64,000 nucleotides of DNA, taken from contig NZ_JAADJT010000003.1 in assembly GCF_011090165.1 (NCBI RefSeq), forward strand, positions 458,103 to 522,102, in the 5' to 3' direction. The notes beneath the pieces were generated by a model that was given only the letters and a program-made list of their open reading frames with translations, ran no database searches and had not been told where the DNA came from. Below are positions 45,899 to 54,393 of the stretch, piece by piece. This DNA comes from Duganella aceris. GTDB taxonomy: Bacteria > Pseudomonadota > Gammaproteobacteria > Burkholderiales > Burkholderiaceae_D. The stretch's first letter is position 1. Each line of letters begins with the position of its first letter. The position numbers and the translations under genes are program-made.

Positions 45899-47998
45899 AT
45901 GTCCTTCCTTCATGAGCCGTCCCTCGGCTTCGGACGCAAGTTGCCAGTGATATTGCAAACCGAAGCGACCGAATGTGGCTTGGCCTGCCTGTCCATGGTC
46001 GCAAGTTTTCATCGCCACCATACCGACCTGATGACCTTGCGCCGGCGCTTCCCCATTTCCCTCAAAGGCGCGACCCTAAGCGATGTCATACAAATCGCAC
46101 AGAAGCTAGATATGGGTATGCGTCCCATCAAACTCGACCTGGAAGAGTTGGGTCAACTGAAACTGCCTTGCGTATTGCACTGGAACTTTAACCACTTCGT
46201 CGTGCTCAAGGAAGTGAGTGCCAAGATGGTAATCATTCACGATCCGGCAATCGGCGCTCGATCCCTGTCATGGGGAGAAGTCTCCGCATCGTTTACCGGC
46301 GTGGCGCTGGAGATCTGGCCCGGTGCGGATTTCAAGCGCACGAAAAAACCTCAGGCCATCGGACTCCGCCAATTAATGGGGCGCGTTAGCGGATTGCATC
46401 GTTCCGTCGGCCAGATTCTTATACTTGCCTTGGTGTTGGAAATTTTGGCACTGATATCGCCATTTTTTCTACAGTGGGTCATCGACAATGTCTTAGTCTC
46501 AGCCGACCGTGATCTTTTAACCACCCTGGCGCTCGCCTTCGGCCTGGTGATGCTGATGCAGCAATCGGTCACCGCCATACGAAGTTGGGTGATTCTGTAC
46601 CTGGGCACAACCCTCAATCTGCAGTGGCGTGCCAATGTATTCGCCCATCTGACCAGACTGCCGGTGCAATACTTCGAAAAGCGTCATCTGGGTGATGTAG
46701 TTTCACGTTTTGGTTCAATTGATCTGATCCAACACACGCTAACCACCTCGTTTCTTGAAGCGATACTGGATGGGCTGATGACAATCGTTACACTCGGCAT
46801 GATGTTTCTGTACAGTTCGGCATTGGGCGCAATCGCATCAGGAGCGATGGCAATCTATGCCATCAGCCGCTGGGCTTGGTACGGTCCGCTGCGCAATGCG
46901 ACCGACGAACAGATCGTCCACGCCGCTAAGCAGCAAACGCACTTTTTAGAGACGGTTCGCGGCATCAAGACCATCAAGCTGTTCCAACGTCAAGATCACA
47001 GACGAAGTAGCTGGCTGACTTTGCTGGTGGAACAAATCAACGCCGATCTGCGTGCTCAAAAACTTCAGCTGGCCTACAAGCTATTGAATGGCTTGCTGTT
47101 TGGCATGGAGAACATACTGATCATCTGGCTGGGCGCGGGCTTGGTCCTTGACGGCAATTTCACTGTCGGAGTGCTGATGGCTTTCATCGCCTACAAAGGA
47201 CAGTTCGAAACGCGCGCCAGCGCATTGGTCGACAAGTTCTACGAGCTCAAAATGCTGCAACTACAAGGCGCACGCCTGGCGGACATTGTCCTGTCAGAAC
47301 CGGAGTCAGTCTCGAGCAATCACTCTGAGGATGCTCGCACCATTACAGCCAGCATCTCAGTAAGCCAACTCAGCTTCCGTTATGCAGAACAGGAACCGCT
47401 GGTGCTAGACAATATCAACTTCACCATTGACGCAGGCGAATCTGTCGCGATCGTTGGTCCATCCGGCTGCGGCAAGACAACGCTGATAAATGTATTACTG
47501 GGCATACTGCCGGCAACGACCGGTGAAGTGTCCATCGGCGGCATCGCCATCGATCGATGCAGCCTTGGTCACTTACGCTCGATGATAGGCACTGTGCTGC
47601 AAGACGACGTATTGTTCGCAGGCTCGATCGCAGAAAATATTCACTTTTTCGACACACACGCGGATCAGTCTTGGGTTGAGCAGTGTGCGGAGATGGCGTC
47701 GATCTCAGAAGATATACAAGCCATGCCTATGGGTTACCAGACTTTGGTGGGCGATATGGGAACCGTACTATCGGGGGGACAAAAGCAACGTGTGCTGCTA
47801 GCCCGAGCCTTGTACAAACGTCCCAAGATTTTATTTCTCGATGAGGCGACAAGCCACCTAGATGTAGAAAAGGAAGAGATCGTCAATCGCGCAGTAAAGG
47901 CTCTTAAAATCACTCGCGTAATCATTGCACATCGGCCTGAAACAATAGCCAGCGCCAATCGCGTAATCGTCCTTCTAAACGGTAAACTACATCGGTAA
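45899..47998 (+). CDS. Peptidase C39-containing ABC exporter (bacteriocin processing and export)
   Basis: A 699-residue three-domain protein. The N-terminal C39 peptidase has Q20, C26, H99 and D115 in the right order for a cysteine peptidase that cuts double-glycine leaders. A six-helix exporter domain spans about 165-440. The nucleotide-binding domain has Walker A GPSGCGKTT (about 519), the LSGGQKQR signature (about 624) and Walker B ILFLDEA. It resembles CvaB/RaxB/LagD. With the upstream adaptor it should process and secrete the small peptide encoded at 48.3 kb. A TolC-type partner must come from elsewhere. Confidence 0.94.
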   Translation: MSFLHEPSLGFGRKLPVILQTEATECGLACLSMVASFHRHHTDLMTLRRRFPISLKGATLSDVIQIAQKLDMGMRPIKLDLEELGQLKLPCVLHWNFNHFVVLKEVSAKMVIIHDPAIGARSLSWGEVSASFTGVALEIWPGADFKRTKKPQAIGLRQLMGRVSGLHRSVGQILILALVLEILALISPFFLQWVIDNVLVSADRDLLTTLALAFGLVMLMQQSVTAIRSWVILYLGTTLNLQWRANVFAHLTRLPVQYFEKRHLGDVVSRFGSIDLIQHTLTTSFLEAILDGLMTIVTLGMMFLYSSALGAIASGAMAIYAISRWAWYGPLRNATDEQIVHAAKQQTHFLETVRGIKTIKLFQRQDHRRSSWLTLLVEQINADLRAQKLQLAYKLLNGLLFGMENILIIWLGAGLVLDGNFTVGVLMAFIAYKGQFETRASALVDKFYELKMLQLQGARLADIVLSEPESVSSNHSEDARTITASISVSQLSFRYAEQEPLVLDNINFTIDAGESVAIVGPSGCGKTTLINVLLGILPATTGEVSIGGIAIDRCSLGHLRSMIGTVLQDDVLFAGSIAENIHFFDTHADQSWVEQCAEMASISEDIQAMPMGYQTLVGDMGTVLSGGQKQRVLLARALYKRPKILFLDEATSHLDVEKEEIVNRAVKALKITRVIIAHRPETIASANRVIVLLNGKLHR

Positions 47999-48073
47999 AT
48001 GAAGATACCGATTAGTTCAAGCGCATCCAATCCCAAAGCATCGATTATTTAATTGGCATCACCCGACCAGAAA

Positions 48074-48110
48074 ATGGGCGACCATCCGCAGATTTATGTC
48101 GGCCGCCCAT
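48074..48110. terminator. Hairpin between convergent exporter and immunity-candidate genes
   Basis: ATGGGCG (48,074-48,080) pairs with CGCCCAT (48,104-48,110), extended by two inner pairs after a mismatch. It is flanked by AAAA on the left, which gives a U-run on the minus strand. It lies 76 nt after the exporter stop and 8 nt from the minus-strand gene stop. Confidence 0.6.
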
Positions 48111-48117
48111 CGGATTA

Positions 48118-48270
48118 TTATTTCTTCGTCCGTGATGCAACAAAGGAAATCACGTTAAATAGGAGAAGGCACGTTAGTAATGATGTCGGTCCTGAAGTGT
48201 GATGTAGCGACATATGCCAAGCCACTAAGGCTCCACTTGTTCCCCAAAAAAGGTTTTTGATAATTTTCAT
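48118..48270 (-). CDS. 50-residue membrane protein, candidate bacteriocin immunity factor
   Basis: A 50-residue protein: a basic start (MKIIKNLFWG), a weak hydrophobic stretch, then a strong membrane helix (about 30-46) and a basic end (SRTKK). The ATG at 48,270 has AAAGG upstream. It lies 37 nt downstream of the bacteriocin-like gene on the same strand, the usual position of an immunity gene. The link is positional only; no homology is claimed. GC is low. Confidence 0.6.
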   Translation of the reverse strand: MKIIKNLFWGTSGALVAWHMSLHHTSGPTSLLTCLLLFNVISFVASRTKK

Positions 48271-48307
48271 CAATTCTACCTTTAATAAGATTATAAAATT
48301 TAAATTC

Positions 48308-48523
48308 TTATTTTTGCCTGCAGGAGGAAATATAACCGCTAACAGCGCCTCCGAGCGCCCCGAAGAAGACGCCCATCGGTCCCCCGGGAATGCCTGCGAC
48401 TCCACCGCCTAGAAAACCGCCCATAACAGCGTTATTACAACTATTCTGATTCGTATTTACGTAGCCACGCGAGCCCATACCTGCAGCTACCGAATGAATT
48501 TCTTCATCGCAGATCGTTATCAT
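48308..48523 (-). CDS. Double-glycine-leader bacteriocin-like precursor peptide
   Basis: A 71-residue precursor. The leader (1-15, MITICDEEIHSVAAG) fits the C39 recognition pattern: E at -8, I at -7, V at -4 and small residues A-G at -2/-1. The predicted mature peptide of 56 residues has a two-cysteine frame (mature positions 14 and 53) around a glycine-zipper core (GGFLGGGVAGIPGG, GALGGAVSG), as in pore-forming class II bacteriocins and microcins. The ATG at 48,523 has GGAGAA 5 nt upstream; the ATG at 48,535 has no site. It faces its probable exporter genes. Confidence 0.8.
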   Translation of the reverse strand: MITICDEEIHSVAAGMGSRGYVNTNQNSCNNAVMGGFLGGGVAGIPGGPMGVFFGALGGAVSGYISSCRQK

Positions 48524-48780
48524 GAAATTCTCCATTAAAAGTTAGCAATAAAATATAAAAAAATTACCTTTCTCTCGCCGAGAATCCTTACATCAGATTT
48601 TGGTCGGGTTGAGGTAATTATAGAAAATATAAAAAATATCATTTTGATAAATTTCAAATGGTCTAATTGCAACTAAATCAACTGGAATTATTAGGAATAT
48701 AGACGCGAACAGCGTCAGCATGGCGGCGTGGATCACTAGCCAGGCCAGTGCGCCATGGAAATCTCGACAGTAGTCAACAC
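48524..48780. other. AT-rich gap with a vapB relic
   Basis: The stretch upstream of the bacteriocin-like gene should hold its promoter; TATATT-like elements are seen at about 48,550-48,575. At 48,755-48,780 an ATG and seven to eight codons nearly identical to the vapB start are followed by a stop. A minus-strand frame ending at 48,592 encodes a hydrophobic stretch without a convincing start and may be a gene remnant. Confidence 0.5.
48755..48780 (+). pseudogene. Relic of the vapB 5' end
   Basis: ATGGAAATCTCGACAGTAGT and the six bases after it match the first 26 bases of the gene at 43,918 except at two positions, and the frame then meets TAG. It lies against the 3' end of hipA. Confidence 0.65.
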
Positions 48781-50091
48781 TTAGCGTTTTGTACTGCCCG
48801 CAAGCCGCAGCGTATTTAGGCGATCTTCAATCTCGAGGCGCACGGCATGCGGCACATCCATACCCTGAAGAGCCTTTGGCCAAAGGTCTTTAGCACGCGC
48901 AACCGTTTGAATGACGGCAGCTTTGGCAATGCGTTCCGAAATGCCCGCCTGCTTGGCAACGGCGGTGTAGGTGTCCAGGGTTTCTTGTCGCTGCAATTTG
49001 TCGATGGCGACATTGGTGCCGAAACCTCTGAATACCGGCAATGCCGCAACACAGACGATGTCGTAGGCGGGCGAAAGCTCGGGGCGGACACCATTGCGGT
49101 AGAGGACGCTGAAGTTCTTCAGATGGGCGTCGGAGTTCCCGATGAGTGTGTTCACGGCCTGCCGGATGAAGAATTGGCGGACGTCCTCGATGCCTCGCGT
49201 TCCGAGGCGGTCCAGCACTTGGATCAGCTTGACGAACTCTCTCGCGCCGGAATACTTTTGGCTTGGCATGAGCGTCAGCAGTTGGCAGGCGTCTTCCATG
49301 TGCACCGCACTGCCTAGGTCGCGGTCAAACCTATCCACGGCCAGAAAGCGCGTATCGGAGCCCAATGCAACTACCAAGTCGGGATGGTCGGTCAACGTGC
49401 TCATGGGAGCCGGCCGGCATCGCGCGACGTTGACCCCAGCCAGACCCGCCAACGTCATGCATGCATATTCATTCATCACTTGCGAGTCGTCGCGGGCCAA
49501 CGGTAGCTTGGCGATGAGGTCCGACAGCGTGCCTTTGACCGGCATGCAGTACCGTTTTCCGTCCTTGGCGCGAGATAGCGCCAGCTTGTCCTGCACGCCG
49601 GATAGTGACGCGGCGCCTTCGGCAGCCTGCTCAGGCACACTGATTTCAAGATTATCGGCACCACCCGTGACGCCATACGCGCGAGCCGCCGCAGTGAGAT
49701 TATCGAGGTTCGCGGGCACCACGGTAAGCGCGCCTGGCAAATCTTCGCCGGCGGCGGCCAGGATGCCAAAGTCATCCATGTCGCGGTCGCTCTTACGAGT
49801 AGCAGCTAGTCGATGACGGAGAGCGCCCTCCGGCAGCAGACCCGCAAAGAATGGCGGCAATTCGCCGCGCTCCCGGTACACTGCTGGATCGAAGTGGTTT
49901 TTTAGCGTTTCCTGCGTAACTTGCTCAGCACCCGGCAATGTCATGGAAAGCGACAGGGTAGCGCGCTGTGTATCGGTAAGGTATTGCTCGGTTGCGATGA
50001 AGCGCGTCACCCGCCCCGCTTCGCAGAGCCAGCCGACGTGCTGTCCGTGAAGCCATACTTCCAGATATCGCGGCCTCAATACGTTGTCCAA
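48781..50091 (-). CDS. hipA: HipA-family serine/threonine kinase toxin
   Basis: A 436-residue HipA kinase. An N-terminal HipA_N domain (about 10-110) includes FFAGLLPEG. The nucleotide region has LSGVQDK (163-169). The catalytic loop is GNSDAHLKN (318-326) and the Mg-binding motif SPAYD (340-344). E. coli HipA phosphorylates glutamyl-tRNA synthetase and induces persistence. The start is TTG at 50,091, immediately after the hipB stop (TAA-TTG), so translation is probably coupled to hipB. Confidence 0.93.
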   Translation of the reverse strand: MDNVLRPRYLEVWLHGQHVGWLCEAGRVTRFIATEQYLTDTQRATLSLSMTLPGAEQVTQETLKNHFDPAVYRERGELPPFFAGLLPEGALRHRLAATRKSDRDMDDFGILAAAGEDLPGALTVVPANLDNLTAAARAYGVTGGADNLEISVPEQAAEGAASLSGVQDKLALSRAKDGKRYCMPVKGTLSDLIAKLPLARDDSQVMNEYACMTLAGLAGVNVARCRPAPMSTLTDHPDLVVALGSDTRFLAVDRFDRDLGSAVHMEDACQLLTLMPSQKYSGAREFVKLIQVLDRLGTRGIEDVRQFFIRQAVNTLIGNSDAHLKNFSVLYRNGVRPELSPAYDIVCVAALPVFRGFGTNVAIDKLQRQETLDTYTAVAKQAGISERIAKAAVIQTVARAKDLWPKALQGMDVPHAVRLEIEDRLNTLRLAGSTKR

Positions 50092-50376
50092 TTAAGCCCT
50101 CGCCAGGAATCGGTCAATAGTTGACGGGACATCGTCCGGCCCAATGGTTTTTCCGGACAAGAGGCGAGCAACCTCGGGAAGAAGATGTTTGGGAATAAGG
50201 ACTAGACTCGCATCCATGGCGTCGGCCAGCGCCTCAACGGTGCTGAGCCTTGAATCCACCTTTCCGCTCAGCACGTTGCTAACCTGCGGCACACTCATCG
50301 CTGTTAAACTTGAGATTGTCTGAAGCGTTTTCCCCAGCTGGCCGCGACGTAGATGAAGTTGCTCAGAAACCTTCAT
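50092..50376 (-). CDS. hipB: HipB-like XRE-family antitoxin
   Basis: A 94-residue HTH_3 protein: LRRGQLGKTLQTISSLTAMSVPQ forms the DNA-binding helices and LSTVEALADAMD closes the domain. The remaining tail is charged. It lies directly upstream of hipA with no gap. HipB proteins neutralise HipA and repress the operon. Confidence 0.92.
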   Translation of the reverse strand: MKVSEQLHLRRGQLGKTLQTISSLTAMSVPQVSNVLSGKVDSRLSTVEALADAMDASLVLIPKHLLPEVARLLSGKTIGPDDVPSTIDRFLARA

Positions 50377-50441
50377 TTTATGCTTTCAGATAAATTTTCC
50401 TTATGATTTTACATCAAACTGTAAATAGTTTGTTTAGTGGC

Positions 50442-50825
50442 TCAAGTCTGCGGCAGCACGATCCCTGACAAGAGGCCAACCAGTAATCCGAGACTCGCGA
50501 TCAGCACGTAAGCGATCAGCGCCAGCATGGCGGCGCCTTTGGTGCCCAGCGCATCGCCGGTGGCGGTGCGGGCACGCGGGGCCAGGTACCAGGCGCCGAC
50601 GCCGGCCTGGATCACCAGGCCGGCCGCGATCGAGACCAGCAGCGGGACGGCATTGCCGGACAGGCGGTTGAGCAGCGTGCCGCCGCCCAGGATCATCAGC
50701 AGTATCAGACTGAAGATGCAGGCGTCGCGCCAGCTCAATAGCGCGCGGCGGTACAGGAAGGCGGAGAGTTTGACGATGCTGGTGTAAAGCGCGACCGATA
50801 ACAGCAACGGCACAAAAGACGGCAT
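50442..50825 (-). CDS. Four-helix membrane protein of unknown function
   Basis: A 127-residue protein with four hydrophobic segments (about 5-25, 36-52, 60-80 and 98-122). The loop between segments 3 and 4 has basic and polar residues. I do not recognise a named family. It lies downstream of the pdh operon on the same strand but is separated by a terminator. The short stretch before the start is A-rich. Confidence 0.7.
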   Translation of the reverse strand: MPSFVPLLLSVALYTSIVKLSAFLYRRALLSWRDACIFSLILLMILGGGTLLNRLSGNAVPLLVSIAAGLVIQAGVGAWYLAPRARTATGDALGTKGAAMLALIAYVLIASLGLLVGLLSGIVLPQT

Positions 50826-50841
50826 AACGTATCCTTAAAAA

Positions 50842-50870
50842 TAAAAAAAACCGGGAACAAGTCCCGGTTT
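50842..50870 (-). terminator. Terminator of the aceE-aceF-lpdA operon
   Basis: Minus-strand stem AAACCGGGA/TCCCGGTTT with a 5-nt loop followed by a U-run, 16 nt after the lpdA stop. Confidence 0.9.
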
Positions 50871-50886
50871 CATGGTGATGCTTCGC

Positions 50887-52677
50887 TTAGCGCTTGCGCG
50901 GCGGCGGCAGGTCGGTGCAGACGCCTTCGTACACTTCGGCGGCCATCCCGATCGACTCGCCCAAGGTCGGGTGCGGGTGGATCGTCTTGCCGATGTCGGT
51001 GCCGTCGGCGCCCATCTCGATCGCCAGCGCGATCTCGCCGATCATGTCGCCGGCGTGCGTGCCGACCATGGTGCCGCCGATGATACGGTGCGTCTCAGCG
51101 TCGAACAGCAGCTTGGTGAAGCCTTCGGCGCGGCCGTTGGCGACCGCGCGGCCACTCGCGGCCCAGGGGAAGTGGCCCTTCTCGACCTTGATGCCCTTGG
51201 CTTTCGCTTCGTCCTCGGTGATGCCGACCCATGCCACTTCCGGATCGGTGTAGGCCACCGATGGAATCACCTTGACGTCGAAGTGCGACTTCTGGCCAGC
51301 CGCCGCTTCCGCCGCGACGTGGCCTTCGTGCACCGCTTTGTGCGCCAGCATAGGCTGGCCCACCAGATCGCCGATGGCGAAGATGTTCGGCACGTTGGTG
51401 CGCATCTGGCTGTCGACCGGGATGAAGCCCCGATCCGTCACCGCGACGCCTGCCTTGTCGGCGGCGATCTTCTTGCCGTTCGGGCTGCGGCCGACGGCGA
51501 CCAGCACCAGGTCGTACACTTGCGGGGCTGGCGCGGTGACGCCGGCTTCCGCCGCTTCGAAGGTGACTTTGATCCCTTCCGGCAGCGCTTCAACAGCGAC
51601 CGTCTTGGTCTTGGTCATGATGTTGTCGAAGCGTTTTTCGTTGAACTTCTGCCAGACCTTGACCGCGTCGCGGTCGGCGCCTTGCATCAAGCCGTCCAAC
51701 ATTTCGACCACGTCGATGCGCGCGCCGAGGGTCGAGTAGACGGTGGCCATTTCCAGGCCGATGATGCCGCCGCCGATGACCAGCATGCGTTTCGGGATCT
51801 GGCGCAGTTCCAGCGCGCCGGTCGAGTCGACGATGCGCGGATCTTCAGGCACGAACGGCAGCTTCACAACAGCCGAACCGGCGGCGATGATGGCCTGCTT
51901 GAACTGCACCACTTTCTTGCTGCCGTCTGCGGCCGTGACTTCGATGTGGTTCGCGCTCAGGAACTGGCCAACGCCGGTGACGACCTGCGTCTTGCGTGCC
52001 TTGGCCATGCCGGTCAGGCCGGTGGTCATGTTCTTGATGACGCCTTCCTTGTACGCGCGGAGCTGGTCGATGTCGACGGTCGGCTTGGCGAAGGTGACGC
52101 CGGTCTTGGACATGTGCGCGGTTTCGTCGATCACCGATGCCACGTGCAGCAGCGCTTTCGACGGGATGCAACCGACGTTCAGGCACACGCCGCCCAGCAC
52201 TTCGTAGCGTTCGACCAGCACCGTGTTCAGGCCCAGGTCGGAGGCGCGGAACGCGGCGGAGTAACCGCCGGGACCGGAGCCCAGCACCATCATGTCGCAG
52301 TCGATGTCGACCTGGCCGGTATAACTGCTACCGGCCGGCGCGGCGATCGGCGCAGGCGCAGGTGCTGCGGCCGGAGCTGGCGCAGGTGCGGCGGCGGCAG
52401 GCGCGGGTGCGGCGGCGGCCGGAGCGGCGGCGGCTGCGCCGGCGCCCTCTTCAACCACCAGCAGCAGCACGCCTTCCTTGACCTTGTCGCCGACCTTGAC
52501 CTTGATCTCCTTCACCACACCTGCGTGCGACGATGGGATCTCCATGCTGGCCTTGTCCGATTCGACGGTGATCAGCGATTGATCGGTCTTGATCGTATCG
52601 CCGACCTTGACCATCACTTCGATAACTTCAACTTCCGCAAAGTCGCCGATGTTCGGCACTTTCACTTCTGTGCTCAT
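50887..52677 (-). CDS. lpdA: Dihydrolipoyl dehydrogenase (E3) with N-terminal lipoyl domain
   Basis: A 596-residue flavoprotein. An N-terminal lipoyl domain has K42 in ESDKASME, joined by an Ala/Pro-rich linker (about 78-115). The FAD-binding motif is GSGPGGY. The redox disulfide is in [13 protein letters not shown], and the C-terminal catalytic HPHPTLGE is present. It reoxidises the lipoyl groups of AceF with NAD. The lipoyl-tagged form is typical of Neisseria and Burkholderiales. It is the last gene of the pdh operon, 9 nt after aceF. Confidence 0.96.
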   Translation of the reverse strand: MSTEVKVPNIGDFAEVEVIEVMVKVGDTIKTDQSLITVESDKASMEIPSSHAGVVKEIKVKVGDKVKEGVLLLVVEEGAGAAAAAPAAAAPAPAAAAPAPAPAAAPAPAPIAAPAGSSYTGQVDIDCDMMVLGSGPGGYSAAFRASDLGLNTVLVERYEVLGGVCLNVGCIPSKALLHVASVIDETAHMSKTGVTFAKPTVDIDQLRAYKEGVIKNMTTGLTGMAKARKTQVVTGVGQFLSANHIEVTAADGSKKVVQFKQAIIAAGSAVVKLPFVPEDPRIVDSTGALELRQIPKRMLVIGGGIIGLEMATVYSTLGARIDVVEMLDGLMQGADRDAVKVWQKFNEKRFDNIMTKTKTVAVEALPEGIKVTFEAAEAGVTAPAPQVYDLVLVAVGRSPNGKKIAADKAGVAVTDRGFIPVDSQMRTNVPNIFAIGDLVGQPMLAHKAVHEGHVAAEAAAGQKSHFDVKVIPSVAYTDPEVAWVGITEDEAKAKGIKVEKGHFPWAASGRAVANGRAEGFTKLLFDAETHRIIGGTMVGTHAGDMIGEIALAIEMGADGTDIGKTIHPHPTLGESIGMAAEVYEGVCTDLPPPRKR

Positions 52678-52686
52678 AGTGGCTCC

Positions 52687-54372
52687 TTACAGCAGAATTT
52701 TGCGCATGTCGCCGAGCACTTCGCTCAGGTACACGGAGAAGCGAGCACCCATCGCGCCGTCGACCACGCGGTGGTCGTAGGACAGCGAGGTACCCATCAT
52801 CAGGCGAGGCTGGAAGGCCTTGCCGTCCCACACCGGCTTGATCGATGCCTTGGACAAGCCGAGGATCGCCACTTCCGGCGCGTTGACGATCGGCGTGAAG
52901 TGCGTGCCGCCGATGCCGCCCAGCGACGAGATGGTGAAGCTGGCGCCCTGCATGTCCGCAGGTTTCAGCTTGCCTTCGCGCGCTTGCAGCGACAGCTCGG
53001 TCATTTCGCGTGCGATCTGTGACACCGATTTCTGGTCGGCGCCCTTGATCACCGGGACCACCAGGCCGTTCGGCGTGTCGGCGGCGAAGCCGATGTTGTA
53101 GTACTGCTTGAGAATCAGGTTTTCACCCTTCTCATCCAGCGAGGCGTTAAACGACGGGAATTTCTTCAGCGCGGCGACCGATGCCTTGATGACGAAGGCC
53201 AGCATGGTCAGCTTGGCCGCGTCCTTGTTCTTGGCGTTGGCGTTGTTGGTCTCGACGCGGAACGCTTCCAGGTCGGTGATGTCGGCGTCGTCGAACTGCG
53301 TGACGTGCGGGATCATGACCCAGTTGCGGTGCAGATTCGGGCCGCTGATTTTCTTGATGCGCGACAGCGGCAGCAGTTCGGTCGGGCCGAATTTGCTGAA
53401 GTCGATCACCGGCCATGGCAGCACGCTCATGCCGCCGCCCGAGCCGCCTGCCGGCGCCGAGGCGCCCGCTGGTGCGGCGGTGGTGCCGGCCATCACGCCC
53501 TTGACGTAGTTCTGCACGTCGAGCTGGGTGATGCGGCCTTTCGGACCGGAGCCCGGCACTTTGCCCAGGTCGACGCCCAGTTCGCGCGCGAACTTGCGGA
53601 TCGATGGCGATGCGTGCGCCAGCTTGCCGGTTTGGACCGAGCCTTGCGATGCGGTCGGCGCGGCGGCGGCAGGAGCCGGTGCGGGCGCAGGCGCCGCAGC
53701 GGCGGCGGCAGGTGCGGCAGCGGCGGCGGCAGGTGCGGCAGCAGGAGCAGCGGCTGGTGCTGCTGCCGGTGCAGGTGCGGCAGCGGCGCCGCCGGTGGCC
53801 TCAACCACAAACACGATCGAGCCCATGGCAACCTTGTCGCCAACCTTGACTTTGACTTCCTTCACCACACCTGCGTGCGACGATGGAATCTCCATGCTGG
53901 CCTTGTCCGATTCGACGGTCAGCAGCGACTGGTCGACCTTGATCGTGTCGCCAACCTTGACCATCACTTCGATGACTTCCACTTCCTTGAAGTCGCCGAT
54001 GTCCGGCACCTTGACTTCGACCGGGCCGGCCGACGCTGCGGGCGCTGGAGCGGCGGCAGCTGCGGGCGCTGGCGCCGCAGCGGCAGGCGCCGGTGCAGGC
54101 GCTGCGGCGGCCGGAGCCGGAGCCGCGGCAGCGGCATCGCCCTCCAACAACAGCAGCAGCGAACCCATGGCCACCTTATCGCCGACCTTGACCTTGATTT
54201 CCTTGACCACGCCGGCGGCGGACGAAGGAATCTCCATGCTGGCCTTATCCGATTCAACGGTGATCAGCGACTGGTCCACCTTGATGGTGTCGCCGACCTT
54301 GATCATCAGTTCGATGATTTCAACTTCCTTGAAATCGCCGATATCCGGGACATTAACTTCCACAATGCTCAT
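52687..54372 (-). CDS. aceF: Pyruvate dehydrogenase E2, dihydrolipoyllysine acetyltransferase
   Basis: A 561-residue E2 with two lipoyl domains (K43 and K157, both in [12 protein letters not shown]). Two Ala/Pro-rich linkers follow the lipoyl domains. The E1/E3-binding domain (about 255-295) has ASPSIRKFARELGVDLGKV, and the catalytic domain ends in DHRVVDGAMGARF with its catalytic histidine. It forms the core of the complex and moves acetyl groups to CoA. It lies between aceE and lpdA, 21 nt after aceE. Confidence 0.97.
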   Translation of the reverse strand: MSIVEVNVPDIGDFKEVEIIELMIKVGDTIKVDQSLITVESDKASMEIPSSAAGVVKEIKVKVGDKVAMGSLLLLLEGDAAAAAPAPAAAAPAPAPAAAAPAPAAAAAPAPAASAGPVEVKVPDIGDFKEVEVIEVMVKVGDTIKVDQSLLTVESDKASMEIPSSHAGVVKEVKVKVGDKVAMGSIVFVVEATGGAAAAPAPAAAPAAAPAAAPAAAAAAPAAAAAAPAPAPAPAAAAPTASQGSVQTGKLAHASPSIRKFARELGVDLGKVPGSGPKGRITQLDVQNYVKGVMAGTTAAPAGASAPAGGSGGGMSVLPWPVIDFSKFGPTELLPLSRIKKISGPNLHRNWVMIPHVTQFDDADITDLEAFRVETNNANAKNKDAAKLTMLAFVIKASVAALKKFPSFNASLDEKGENLILKQYYNIGFAADTPNGLVVPVIKGADQKSVSQIAREMTELSLQAREGKLKPADMQGASFTISSLGGIGGTHFTPIVNAPEVAILGLSKASIKPVWDGKAFQPRLMMGTSLSYDHRVVDGAMGARFSVYLSEVLGDMRKILL

Positions 54373-54393
54373 AGCGTTAGCTCCGTATTCTAA

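Noticed and set aside
53640..54140. Tandem-repeat-like GC-rich DNA in aceF
   Set aside because: It encodes the expected Ala/Pro-rich flexible linkers between E2 domains, so it is low-complexity coding sequence rather than a repeat element.
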